From: Lysobacteraceae bacterium
GTDB taxonomy: Bacteria > Pseudomonadota > Gammaproteobacteria > Nevskiales > Nevskiaceae
NCBI GenBank assembly: GCA_013823855.1
Contig: PNMW01000059.1
Location: forward strand, 1 to 64,000
Direction: 5' to 3'
DNA length: 64,000 bases
The notes under the pieces are model-generated. The model saw only the letters and a program-made list of their open reading frames with translations. It was not told where the DNA came from and made no database searches. This document shows positions 28,712-38,080 of this stretch, in pieces. Both the position numbers and the translations under genes were made by a program. Every line of letters starts with the position of its first letter. The first letter of the stretch is position 1.

Positions 28712-29302
28712 ATGAACAAGATCGCAGTTGTGTATCACAGTGCCCACGGGCACACGGCGTTTATTGCCGGCGAGATCGCAGAGGGCGTTGCGGCGCAGGG
28801 CGACGCAACGGTCGCGGTACTCAAGGCGGAGGCGTTGATCGCGCGCCCCGACGAGCTGGTCGCCTATGACGGACTGATCCTTGGGTCGCCTACCTATCTC
28901 GGCGGCGTCTCCGGTGTGTTCAAGACGATGATGGATGCCACTGGCGGCCTTTGGAAGCGCCAGGAGTTGGCAGGCAAGCTCGCCGCGGGCTTCACCGTGT
29001 CGTCATTGCCGGCCGGCGACAAGCAGTCGACCTTGCAGTCGATGTTCACGTTCTGCATGCAGCACGGGATGATCTGGGTCGGGAATGCGGTGCTGCCGGA
29101 GCAACATTCCGGCGTGGCCTACGACGAGGCGTCAAACCGGCTCGGATCATGGACCGGGCTGATGGCGCAGGCGCGGCATGGGGCGCCGTCCGATGCGTTC
29201 CCGCCGGGCGATTCCAAGGGGGCCCGACTGTTCGGCGCGAACTTCTCACGCACGCTTGCACGCGTCGGCAGGGCGCAGATCGTCGAGCGGGTGGCCGCAT
29301 GA
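28712..29302 (+). CDS. Flavodoxin/NAD(P)H:quinone oxidoreductase family protein
   Basis: MNKIAVVYHSAHGHTAFIAGEIAEG ... YDGLILGSPTYLGGVSGVFKTMMDATGGLW. Confidence 0.9.
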   Translation: MNKIAVVYHSAHGHTAFIAGEIAEGVAAQGDATVAVLKAEALIARPDELVAYDGLILGSPTYLGGVSGVFKTMMDATGGLWKRQELAGKLAAGFTVSSLPAGDKQSTLQSMFTFCMQHGMIWVGNAVLPEQHSGVAYDEASNRLGSWTGLMAQARHGAPSDAFPPGDSKGARLFGANFSRTLARVGRAQIVERVAA

Positions 29303-29529
29303 TCGCGCCTCGATATGCGCCGGTGCTGCTCAGCGCGATCCTGTCCGGGACGATGTCGCTCATCGTGTCGGCGATTTCGACCCTGCGTGTTCTGGGGCTT
29401 GATTCGGATTTTGTGCCGGCGTGGCTTGCGTCGTGGGGCATCGCTTGGGCGATCTCGTTTCCGACCGTGGCGGTGATCGCCCCCGTCACTCGTTGGATCG
29501 TTCAGGCAATGACCGCACGGACGCCATGA
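29299..29529 (+). CDS. DUF2798-like small membrane protein
   Basis: MIAPRYAPVLLSAILSGTMSLIVSAISTLRVLGLDSDFVPAWLASWGIAWAISFPTVAVIAPVTRWIVQ; ATGA overlap with the flavodoxin gene. Confidence 0.7.
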   Translation: MIAPRYAPVLLSAILSGTMSLIVSAISTLRVLGLDSDFVPAWLASWGIAWAISFPTVAVIAPVTRWIVQAMTARTP

Positions 29530-29904
29530 GGATCGGCGCCACCGAACTATTCACCGCCGCCACTATCCGCTCCCGAGTGAAGGTCTGATCGAAATAAATT
29601 CGCGTCCTTAAGCCTGGGCGCGTATCGGTCCCGCGTCCATGACTTATTTTTCTCAGACGTCAGAGCGTTGGCCCAACTGCAATTTTGGGCTATGGGAAGA
29701 CGGAGGCAGACATTCGCGATCGGCGGGAATTGGCACAAATGTGACGTAGATCACAGTCCGCTGCCAGCTGTTTGCAGACATTCGTCGCAAGCACCTTCTT
29801 CTAGACAGAGTTACGAATCGCAGATCAACGGCTACAAATTTTTACGAGATTTACCAAAACTTACTGGTTTTACCAAATACATCAGGCTGTCACCAGCCAC
29901 TATA

Positions 29905-29964
29905 TTGTTCATGACTTTATTAGCTTGTTCACGACTTTATTAACTTGTTCACGACTTTAATTGT
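29905..29964. repeat. 20-bp unit x3 (TTGTTCAYGACTTTATTARC)
   Basis: ttgttcatgactttattagc / ttgttcacgactttattaac / ttgttcacgactttaattgt read directly. Confidence 0.92.
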
Positions 29965-29972
29965 CGAGAACA
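29905..29972 (-). mobile_element. Putative Tn7-like right end (three TnsB-like sites) at attTn7 next to glmS
   Basis: Read on the minus strand from glmS: TGTTCTCGACAATTAAAGTCGTGAACAAGTTAATAAAGTCGTGAACAAGCTAATAAAGTCATGAACAA. Terminal TGT plus three ~20-bp repeats, ending about 20 bp downstream of the glmS stop. Confidence 0.75.
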
Positions 29973-29995
29973 TCAATAAAAACAAATATTTGAAT

Positions 29996-31831
29996 CTATT
30001 CAACGGTCACGCTCTTGGCCAGGTTCCGGGGCTGGTCGACGTCGGTGCCGCGCAGCAGGGCGACGTGGTAGGCCAGCATCTGCAATGGCAGCGTGTAGAC
30101 GATCGGCGCCTGCAGCGGCGTGATGTGCTCGGGCATGGTAATCACTTCCACGCCGTCGCTGGCGGTGAAGCCGGACTCCGGGTCGGCGAACACGTAGAGC
30201 TTGCCGCCGCGGGCGCGGACTTCCTCGAGATTGGATTTCAGCTTTTCCAGCAGTGCGTTGTTCGGCGCCACGGCGATCACCGGCATGTCCTCGTCGATCA
30301 GTGCCAGCGGGCCGTGCTTGAGTTCGCCGGCCGGGTAGGCCTCGGCGTGGATGTAGGAGATTTCCTTCAGCTTCAGTGCGCCTTCGAGCGCCACCGGCCA
30401 GGTCGGGCCGCGGCCCAGGAACAGCGCGTGGCGCTTGTCGGCGAAGTGCCGCGCCAGCGCCTGGATCTGCACTTCCAGCTTCAGCGTGCGCTCGATCATT
30501 TCCGGCACGTGGGCCATCTGCCGCACGTACTGCGCTTCCACGGAAGCGCTCATGCCGTTGTGCCGGGCCAGCGCCACGCCGAGGATGCCGAGTGCGACCA
30601 GCTGGGTGGTGAAGGCCTTGGTCGAAGCGACGCCGATTTCCGGACCGGCGCGGGTCATCAGCACCAGATTGGCTTCGCGGACCAGCGACGATTCGGGCAC
30701 GTTGCAGATTGCCGCCGTTGCCAGATAGCCGAGCTTCTTCGCCTCGCGCAGCGCCGCCAGCGTGTCGGCGGTTTCGCCGGACTGGGAAATGGCCAGGAAC
30801 AGCGTGTCCTTCGGCACCACCGGATTGCGGTAGCGGTACTCGCTGGCGACCTCGACGGTGCACGGCAGCTTGGCGCCCTGCTCGATGTAGTAGCGGGCGA
30901 TCAGGCCGGCGTGATAGCTGGTGCCGCAGGCGACGATGTGGACATTGCGGATCTTCGGCAGCAGGGCTTCGGCCAGCGGGCCGAGTGCGCCGGTCAATAC
31001 CCGCTTGCCGGTGATCCGCTCGGCCAGGGTGTCGGCGATGGCGCGCGGCTGCTCGTGGATTTCCTTCTGCATGAAGTGCGCGTAGTCGCCGCGCTCGACG
31101 GCGTCTGCGGACAGGCTCGATTCGCGCACCGGGCGCTCGACGCGCGTGCCCTGGCGATCGACGATCAGCACGCTGTCCTCGCGGATTTCGGCGACATCGC
31201 CTTCCTCGAGGAAGCAGAAGCGGCGAGTTACCGGCAGCAGGGCCTGGACGTCGGAGGCGATGTAGTGCTCGCCGACGCCATAGCCGACCACCACCGGGCA
31301 GCCGGCGCGGGCCGCGACGATGCAGTCCGGGTCGAGCGGCGACACCAGGACGATCGCGTAGGCGCCGTGCAGCCGTGTGATCGCTGATTGCACGGCGGCG
31401 CGCAGCGAGCCGCAGGATTTCAACTCGTCGGCGACCAGGTGGGCGACCACTTCGGTGTCGGTTTCGCTGCTGAACGGGTAGCCCTTGCCGCGCAGTTCCT
31501 CGCGCAGTTCGTCGTGGTTCTCGATGATGCCGTTGTGCACCAGGCCGACGAGGTTGCTGCTGAAGTGCGGGTGGGCGTTGCGTTCGCTGGGCACGCCGTG
31601 AGTGGCCCAGCGGGTGTGCGAGATGCCGCGATGGCCGGTGATCGGATTGGCCGCGATGTCGTTGGCCAGTTGCTGCACCTTGCCCTGGGCGCGCCGTCGC
31701 TCCAGCTCGCCGTGGCAGGTCAGCAGCGCCACGCCGGCGGAGTCGTAGCCGCGATATTCGAGCCGGCGCAGACCTTCGACCAGGATCGGCGTGACATCAC
31801 GGGGGGCGACGGCGCCGACGATTCCGCACAT
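29996..31831 (-). CDS. glmS: Glutamine--fructose-6-phosphate aminotransferase (isomerizing)
   Basis: MCGIVGAVAPRDVTPILVEGLRRLEYRGYDSAGVAL ... C-terminus DVDQPRNLAKSVTVE. Confidence 0.98.
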   Translation of the reverse strand: MCGIVGAVAPRDVTPILVEGLRRLEYRGYDSAGVALLTCHGELERRRAQGKVQQLANDIAANPITGHRGISHTRWATHGVPSERNAHPHFSSNLVGLVHNGIIENHDELREELRGKGYPFSSETDTEVVAHLVADELKSCGSLRAAVQSAITRLHGAYAIVLVSPLDPDCIVAARAGCPVVVGYGVGEHYIASDVQALLPVTRRFCFLEEGDVAEIREDSVLIVDRQGTRVERPVRESSLSADAVERGDYAHFMQKEIHEQPRAIADTLAERITGKRVLTGALGPLAEALLPKIRNVHIVACGTSYHAGLIARYYIEQGAKLPCTVEVASEYRYRNPVVPKDTLFLAISQSGETADTLAALREAKKLGYLATAAICNVPESSLVREANLVLMTRAGPEIGVASTKAFTTQLVALGILGVALARHNGMSASVEAQYVRQMAHVPEMIERTLKLEVQIQALARHFADKRHALFLGRGPTWPVALEGALKLKEISYIHAEAYPAGELKHGPLALIDEDMPVIAVAPNNALLEKLKSNLEEVRARGGKLYVFADPESGFTASDGVEVITMPEHITPLQAPIVYTLPLQMLAYHVALLRGTDVDQPRNLAKSVTVE

Positions 31832-31834
31832 GGC

Positions 31835-32263
31835 ATGGAGAAGGATTGGGAGGCCGCGTTATTGTATCGGCAACGGTCTGCATGCCTGCGGACACCCTCG
31901 GTTCGGTTCCCGGAGTCGCCCTTGAGTCTGCTGCTGGCTGCGCTGTCGCTGCTGATCGTCCTGCTGGCTGCCGGTCTCGGCTGGGCCCTGCTGCGGCTGC
32001 AGCGGCGCGTCGACGCGCTGCACGGCCAGCTGGTTGGTGACGCGATCGGCGTCGCCGCGCCGGGGCGCAGCGGGCCGGTGATCGAGATCCGCATCCTCAA
32101 TCCCTTCGATCTCGCGGTGAAGGAAACCCCGCTGGCCGGCCCGGCCGCCCGGGTCGCGCCGCGGATGATCGAGCGGATCGTCTATTCCCGGGCGGCCCAG
32201 CAGATTGCCGAGCAGCTGAAGGCGCAGGGCGTCGAAGCACAGGTGACCACCCATGGGGCTTGA
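31835..32263 (+). CDS. Hypothetical protein with one N-terminal TM segment
   Basis: ORF with LSLLLAALSLLIVLLAAGLGWALLRLQRRVDAL; a TTG start at 31922 is possible. Overlaps the next ORF by a few bases. Confidence 0.55.
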   Translation: MEKDWEAALLYRQRSACLRTPSVRFPESPLSLLLAALSLLIVLLAAGLGWALLRLQRRVDALHGQLVGDAIGVAAPGRSGPVIEIRILNPFDLAVKETPLAGPAARVAPRMIERIVYSRAAQQIAEQLKAQGVEAQVTTHGA

Positions 32264-32750
32264 ACTCGTTCTCGGCGCGGCGCTGCTGGTGACCATCGGC
32301 CTGTTGCTGCTGGTCGGACTGCGGGTGCTGAAGCTGAAGGCCGAACTGCAGCAACTCGATGCCGACCTGCAGCGCGCGCTCGCCGACGGCCGTCATCAGG
32401 CCGAGCGCCTGGCCGGGCTGGAAAAGCTGCGCGAGGCGCAGGCCACGGCGGAAGAGGCGATCGCCGCCGGCGGCTCGGTGGTGCGCGACGTGCACCGGAA
32501 CATCGCCAGCATCCCGTTCGACGTGCTGGAGTCGATCCCGGCGACCCGCGAGCGCGCGAAGGCGGTCCGCGATGTCCATGACTCGATCACGGATGGTGTC
32601 TACGGCGCCCTGGCCGGGCTGAACCGCGCCGTCGGCCGGGAACTGCGCAAGACCCTGAAGCAGGGGAGCGATGACGCCGCAACGCGGATCGGGCCGCCCG
32701 ATCCCCGGCCAACGGACTCCCCACCCGATCGGGAACCGCCGAAGCGCTGA
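32253..32750 (+). CDS. Hypothetical membrane-anchored coiled-coil protein
   Basis: MGLELVLGAALLVTIGLLLLVGLRVLKLKAELQQLDADLQRAL; translationally coupled to the upstream ORF. Confidence 0.55.
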   Translation: MGLELVLGAALLVTIGLLLLVGLRVLKLKAELQQLDADLQRALADGRHQAERLAGLEKLREAQATAEEAIAAGGSVVRDVHRNIASIPFDVLESIPATRERAKAVRDVHDSITDGVYGALAGLNRAVGRELRKTLKQGSDDAATRIGPPDPRPTDSPPDREPPKR

Positions 32751-33429
32751 GCGGCAGGCAAAAAAAACGCGAGAGCGGCCGAAGCCGTCTCGCGCAGTGC
32801 TTGCAGGATGCGGGCCGTTGCGTTCGACGGGGACGAACGTCAGCCGGAGGAGAATCCCGTCCTGCGACAGCGAAAAGCTCAGAGCCCTGCGTGGTCGTGT
32901 GCAGCCGGCGGCACCTGGGCGCCACCGGGCAGCGTCGGTACCGCGCGCAGCCGGGCACTGATGTTGTCGATTTGCATCAGGCTCAGGGCCTGATGCAGTG
33001 AAATCCGTTCCAGCATGTCGCCGTCGATCAGCACCACGACGACCCAGACGCCGCTGCCGTCGTCGCGGCGCAGTTGGCGCAGCGAACCTTCGGCAGGCAG
33101 GGCGTATTCCTGCAGCGTGCGGTTCAGCGTGTCGAGGCGGTTGGCGCCGAGCATCACGCGATAGATGTCGTCGGCGACGAAGCTGCGAAGCATGGCGATG
33201 ACTCCCGTTTCGTGGTGGGACGCCAGCTGGGCAACAGCGGGCGCATCTGCGGAACGGATGTTGCGGGAGCGGCGCGGGATCGTCGTTGATCCAGGTCGCA
33301 AAACGTCGGCAACTGTCGGCATCGCTGTGAATCAGCGCACAAAGCGGGGTGCGGGCCGCGTCGCCGATCCGGTTCGCGGGGCGTCATCGCCTTCCGCTAC
33401 AGTGCTGGCTCCTTCACATGGAGCGGCGC

Positions 33430-33681
33430 ATGAGCCTCATCGGAACGCTGTTCATCGGCCTGATCGTCGGCTGGCTGGCGCGCTGGCTGAAGCCGGGCTC
33501 GGACAAGATGGGCCTGATCCTGACCACCGTGCTCGGGGTCGCCGGCTCGTTCTTTGCAACCTACGCCGGGACCTTCCTTGGCCTGTACCAGCCGGGCGAG
33601 CCGGCCGGTTTCATCGGTGCGCTGATCGGCGCGATCGTGCTGCTGTACATCGTCGGCGCGATCAAGGCGCGGCAGGACTGA
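33430..33681 (+). CDS. GlsB/YeaQ/YmgE-family membrane protein
   Basis: MSLIGTLFIGLIVGWLARWLKPGSDKMGLILTTVLGVAGSFFATYAGTFLG ... IGALIGAIVLLYI. Confidence 0.88.
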   Translation: MSLIGTLFIGLIVGWLARWLKPGSDKMGLILTTVLGVAGSFFATYAGTFLGLYQPGEPAGFIGALIGAIVLLYIVGAIKARQD

Positions 33682-33850
33682 AGCGCGCGGACGTGGCGGT
33701 GCGGCGGCGCGCGCCGCCGCAGCCTGCAAGCTGACGCGCCACGTCTTCGCCGATGGCGTGACCATGCCGGCCGGTCGCCGCGCGCGTGCCGTGCCGCCGT
33801 GATCATCGCTGCGCGATCGGCGCGCTGATCGGACCTGCCACGGGGCATGC

Positions 33851-35233
33851 ATGAACTGGATACTGCTAGCGCTGCTCGGTTACGTCGTGCTGCAACTGGC
33901 GGTGGTGTTCCTGCTGGCCCGCAAGCCGCAGACCGAGAGCGATTACCTGCTCGCCGGCCGCAGCCTCGGTCCGTGGCTGGCGGTGTTCTCGGTGTTCGCG
34001 ACCTGGTTCGGCGCGGAAACCTGCATCGGCGCCGCTGCCGAAGCCTATGCCGGCGGCCTGGAGGCAGTGGCCGCCGATCCTTTCGGCTACGCGCTGGGGA
34101 TCGTCGCGATGGGCCTGCTGTTCGCGGCGGCGCTGCGCCGGCGTGGCCTGCTGACACTGGCCGACCTGTTCCGCCATCGCTGGGGTTCCGGCGTCGAGCG
34201 GCTGGCGGCGCTGGTGATGATTCCCTCGTCGCTGCTCTGGGCGGCGGCACAGGTCCGGGCCTTTGGCCAGGTGATCGCCTCGGTCAGCGATCTGAGCCTG
34301 ATCGCCGCCACCGGCCTCGCGGCGTTCGTGGTCATCGCCTACACGGCGGTCGGCGGCATGTGGGCCGACGCCTGGACCGATCTGGTCCAGGGGCTGGTGC
34401 TGATCCTCGGGCTGGTGCTGCTGCTGGCGGTGTTCATGCTGGCCGGCGGTTTCGAGACCTTGCCGGAGACGGCCGCAGCGGCGGCGGCCCGTGCGTCGAG
34501 CCGCGACCGGCCGCTGATCGAGGTGCTGGCGGTGCCGATCTTCGGCACCATCGCCGCGCAGGAACTGACCTCGCGGGTGCTGGCGATGCGCGATGTGACA
34601 TTGGCCCGTTCGGCGACGGTGGCCGCCGGGCTGGTCTACCTGGCGGTCGGCATGATTCCGGTGCTGATCGGCCTTGGCGCCGCCAGCACGCTGGGCACCG
34701 ATGTCGAGCCGGAGCAGGTGCTGTCGCGCTACGCCCGGGCGCAGCTGCCGACCGTGCTCTACGTGGTGTTCCTCGGTGCGCTGCTGTCGGCGATCCTGTC
34801 GACCCTGTCCGGCGCCCTGCTGGTCGCCGGCTCGCTGGCCGCCCACAACCTGATCGCGCCGCTGGCCGGGCCGAGACTCGGCGAGCGCGCCAGGCTGCGC
34901 CTGAATCGCGGCGCGGTCGTGGTCTTCGGGGTGATCGCCTATCTGCTGTCGCTGGGCAGCGAAAGCCTGTACGCGCTGGTCGAACAGGCGTCCGGCCTGG
35001 CCTCGGCCGGAGTCCTGGTGCTGATGGTCGTCGCGATCTTCGTGCCCGCCGTCGGCGGCGTGGCCAGCGCCGCCGCAGCGCTGATCGCCAGCGTCGTGGT
35101 CTACGCGCTGGCCTCGGCGCTGGAATGGTCGATGCCGTACCTCGCGTCGCTGGCTGCGGCCGTGCTGGCCTATGCCGCGCTGGCCCCGTTCGGACCGCGC
35201 GCGGTCGAGGCGCCTGTACTTAGCCGTACTTGA
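33851..35233 (+). CDS. Sodium:solute symporter family protein
   Basis: ESDYLLAGRSLGPWLAVFSVFATWFGAETCIGAAAEAYAGG; about 12 TM segments. Confidence 0.9.
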   Translation: MNWILLALLGYVVLQLAVVFLLARKPQTESDYLLAGRSLGPWLAVFSVFATWFGAETCIGAAAEAYAGGLEAVAADPFGYALGIVAMGLLFAAALRRRGLLTLADLFRHRWGSGVERLAALVMIPSSLLWAAAQVRAFGQVIASVSDLSLIAATGLAAFVVIAYTAVGGMWADAWTDLVQGLVLILGLVLLLAVFMLAGGFETLPETAAAAAARASSRDRPLIEVLAVPIFGTIAAQELTSRVLAMRDVTLARSATVAAGLVYLAVGMIPVLIGLGAASTLGTDVEPEQVLSRYARAQLPTVLYVVFLGALLSAILSTLSGALLVAGSLAAHNLIAPLAGPRLGERARLRLNRGAVVVFGVIAYLLSLGSESLYALVEQASGLASAGVLVLMVVAIFVPAVGGVASAAAALIASVVVYALASALEWSMPYLASLAAAVLAYAALAPFGPRAVEAPVLSRT

Positions 35234-35828
35234 CCGAGCAGCCGTACGGCTTGGTGGACGGGTTCGCCACCGGCTTGCCGGCCAGCACCGCATCGACCGC
35301 CAGCTTCAGATACGGCGTCGCCTTGGCGACATCGTCGGCGTCGGCGCTCGGCACGCTGTCGATGCCGCCGGCATAGGCCAGCACGCCCTTGGCATCGACC
35401 ACGAACAGATGCGGCGTGGTCTTGGCGTCGTAGAGCTTGCCCACGGCACCCGAGGGATCCAGCAGCACAGCGGTTGGCGCCGCTCCGCGATCGGCCGACA
35501 GTTTGTTGGCCGCGGCACCATCGACATGGCCCTGCTGGCCGGGCGCCGAGGAGATCACCGACAGCCAGGCGACGTTCTTCGCCGTGAACGCCTTCTGCAG
35601 CGCCTGGATGTTGCCGGAGCCGTAGTGCTTCTTGACGAACGGACAGCCGTCGTTGGTCCATTCGAGGACCACCGGCCGGCCCTTGAAGTCGGCCAGCGAA
35701 ACTGTCCTGCCGTTGCTGTCGACTGCTGAAAAGGCCGGGGCTGGCTGGCCGACAGTGGGACCGGCGAGGGCAGTGGCGGAGATCAGCAGGGCTGCCGCGA
35801 AGCCGGCGAAACGGGTTTTCAGGTGCAT
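35220..35828 (-). CDS. Redoxin/thioredoxin-like exported protein
   Basis: Signal peptide MHLKTRFAGFAAALLISATALA; GQPAPAFSAVDSNGRTVSLADFKGRPVVLEWTNDGCPFVKKHY. Confidence 0.88.
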   Translation of the reverse strand: MHLKTRFAGFAAALLISATALAGPTVGQPAPAFSAVDSNGRTVSLADFKGRPVVLEWTNDGCPFVKKHYGSGNIQALQKAFTAKNVAWLSVISSAPGQQGHVDGAAANKLSADRGAAPTAVLLDPSGAVGKLYDAKTTPHLFVVDAKGVLAYAGGIDSVPSADADDVAKATPYLKLAVDAVLAGKPVANPSTKPYGCSVKYG

Positions 35829-35850
35829 GGTGAATCCTCGGGGCGGGTGA

Positions 35851-37980
35851 TCAGGGCGGAGCGGGCGGCAGTGCGCCGATGACGATCGAGGGGGTCAGCA
35901 GCTGCGGCAGCACGGCAGCCTCGGCGTTGCCGTTGTAGACCAGATACAGCGGCACGCCATTGCGGCCGAAGCGTTCCAGCGTGCGGGTGATCAGCGGGTC
36001 CTCGCGCGTCCAGTCGCCGACCAGCCAGGCGACCTTGCGTTCGGCAAATGCCTTGCGGACGTCGGACGACGCCAGCGCCACCCGCTCGTTGACCTTGCAG
36101 GTGATGCACCAGTCGGCGGTGAAATCGACGAACACCGTGCGGCCTTCGGCACGCAGCTCGGCCAGCCGCGCGTCCGAATACGGCTCGTGCGCGGCACCGG
36201 CGACGGCGGTGCCCGGCCCGGCGACCTGCTTGGCCATCAGCGGGCTGGCCAGCAGGGCCAGCGCACCGCCGATCGCGGCGATCTTCAGTACCGTGGCGAA
36301 CCCTCCGCTGCGGTTCCATAGCCACAGCGCGAAGGCAATCAGGGTCAGACCGAGCAGCGCCAGGGTCATGCCGTTTCGGTCGGTCAGGCCGCCGAGCACC
36401 CAGAGCAGCCAGACCGTGGTCAGGTACAGCGGGAACGCCATGAACTGCTTGAAGTTTTCCATCCACTTGCCAGGGCGCGGCAGCGCCTTGGCGAGCGCCG
36501 GCACGAAACCGATGGCGAGGAACGGCAGCGCCAGGCCGAGGCCCAGTGCCGCGAACACGGTCAGCGCCACATAGGCCGGCTGCGACAGCGCGTAGCCGAG
36601 TGCGGTGCCCATGAATGGCGCCGTGCAGGGGCTGGCGACGGCGACCGCGAGCACGCCGGTGAAGAACGAGCCTCGATAGCCTTCGGCGCTGGCCAGCGAC
36701 TGGCCGACGCCCATCAGCCGGGTGCCGAATTCGACGACGCCGGACAACGACAGGCCCATCGCGAAGAACAGATAGGCGAGGGCGGCGACGAAGCCCGGAT
36801 GCTGCAGCTGGAAGCCCCAGCCGATCGCCGCACCGGAGCTGCGCAGCGCGATCAGCAGGCCGGACAGGCCGAGGAAGCTCAGCAACACGCCGGCGGTATA
36901 GGCGAGCGCATGGCTGCGCTGCTTGGCCAGCGTGGCGCCACGGGCATCGACCAGGCTCATCGCCTTGATCGACAGCACCGGGAACACGCAGGGCATCAGG
37001 TTCAGCACCAGGCCGCCGAGCATCGCCAGTACCAGCACCAGCAGATAGGCCGGTGGCGCAGCAGGCGTCGGAACGGCGGCCTCGGCCACCGGCGGTGCTC
37101 CGGCGGACGGCGGCACCCGCTTGACCGAGCCCGGCGTGGCGCTGATCTCCCAGGCCTTGTCGCCGCCGCTGCCATGGATCACCAGCACGCCGTCGACGGT
37201 GGCCGGTGCCTTGACGAAGTAGTCGCTGAGGGTCTGGGACAGGCGCAGGTTGCCATCGCTGTCGAGCACCCGGCGTGTGGTGGCCGAATGGTTGATCAGG
37301 TCATTGGCGTACGGAAAGAACGCCAGATCGTCGGCGCTGCCGATGCCGGTGCCGCGAATCGCCAGTGCGAAGGCCTTGTCATCCGGCTGCTCGTGAATCT
37401 GGAAACGCAGCTGCCAGTCGGCCGGCGCCGGCTGCGGCAGTTCGCTGCGTGTCTTGGCGAAGGCCTCGCGCCAGCGCTCGTCGCTGCCGCCGGGGCTAGC
37501 ATCGCTGGCCAGCGGCAGCTGCAGGTCCAGGTCGGCGCTGCCGGGGATGCAGATGTCCTTGCAGACCAGCCACTTGGCCTTGGCGCGGATCAGCAGCGGC
37601 TCCGGCGTCTGCAGGTCGGCGGCGACCGTCAGCGTGACCGGCAGCAGCACTTGTTCGGCGTAGCCGTAGTTGACGATAGGCCCCAGCGTTTCGCGGTGCG
37701 GATACGGCCACTGCAGCTCGCCGGCGGTGAGCCCGTCGGGCAGGGTCCAGCTGATCGAGGTGGCCAGGCCGGAATCGCCGGGATTGCGCCAGTAGACGTG
37801 CCAGCCGGGTTCGGGCTGCAGGCGCAGCGCCAGACTTTGATCGGCGCCGGGGCGCAGCGTCGTCGACTCGGCGACCAGTTCGGCTTCGACGTGATCGGTC
37901 TTCACGGCGGCCGCGCGGGCCGTCGTGGTGGGGAGCAGCAGCGCCAGCGAGGTGGCGATGAGGTACGGTGCAGATCGCAT
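35851..37980 (-). CDS. DsbD-like thiol:disulfide interchange protein
   Basis: Signal peptide MRSAPYLIATSLALLLPTTTARA; TM core with NLMPCVFPVLSIK; C-terminal thioredoxin CxxC (VDFTADWCITCKVNERVAL). Confidence 0.92.
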   Translation of the reverse strand: MRSAPYLIATSLALLLPTTTARAAAVKTDHVEAELVAESTTLRPGADQSLALRLQPEPGWHVYWRNPGDSGLATSISWTLPDGLTAGELQWPYPHRETLGPIVNYGYAEQVLLPVTLTVAADLQTPEPLLIRAKAKWLVCKDICIPGSADLDLQLPLASDASPGGSDERWREAFAKTRSELPQPAPADWQLRFQIHEQPDDKAFALAIRGTGIGSADDLAFFPYANDLINHSATTRRVLDSDGNLRLSQTLSDYFVKAPATVDGVLVIHGSGGDKAWEISATPGSVKRVPPSAGAPPVAEAAVPTPAAPPAYLLVLVLAMLGGLVLNLMPCVFPVLSIKAMSLVDARGATLAKQRSHALAYTAGVLLSFLGLSGLLIALRSSGAAIGWGFQLQHPGFVAALAYLFFAMGLSLSGVVEFGTRLMGVGQSLASAEGYRGSFFTGVLAVAVASPCTAPFMGTALGYALSQPAYVALTVFAALGLGLALPFLAIGFVPALAKALPRPGKWMENFKQFMAFPLYLTTVWLLWVLGGLTDRNGMTLALLGLTLIAFALWLWNRSGGFATVLKIAAIGGALALLASPLMAKQVAGPGTAVAGAAHEPYSDARLAELRAEGRTVFVDFTADWCITCKVNERVALASSDVRKAFAERKVAWLVGDWTREDPLITRTLERFGRNGVPLYLVYNGNAEAAVLPQLLTPSIVIGALPPAPP

Positions 37981-38080
37981 GTCGAATTCCGGAACCAGGG
38001 AGTGCGCGGCAGTGTATGAAATCGGGCGCCGGCGGAAGGCCGCCGGCAGCATCACTGGTCCATTCCCGCCGATACGCGGG

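Noticed and set aside
24201-29904. tnsABCD genes just inside the putative Tn7-like right end
   Set aside because: All intact ORFs here read as regulators, redox enzymes or small membrane proteins; no transposase-like DDE or TnsC ATPase motifs seen.
29905-29964. Short direct repeats as a CRISPR array
   Set aside because: Units are contiguous 20-mers with no spacers and no cas genes; fits TnsB-type sites better.
29945-31387. 480-aa + strand ORF over glmS
   Set aside because: Antisense shadow of glmS in GC-rich DNA.
33866-35293. 475-aa minus-strand ORF
   Set aside because: Shadow of the SSS symporter; no TM or domain pattern.
36799-38019. 406-aa + strand ORF
   Set aside because: Shadow of the DsbD-like gene, low-complexity QR/AG composition.
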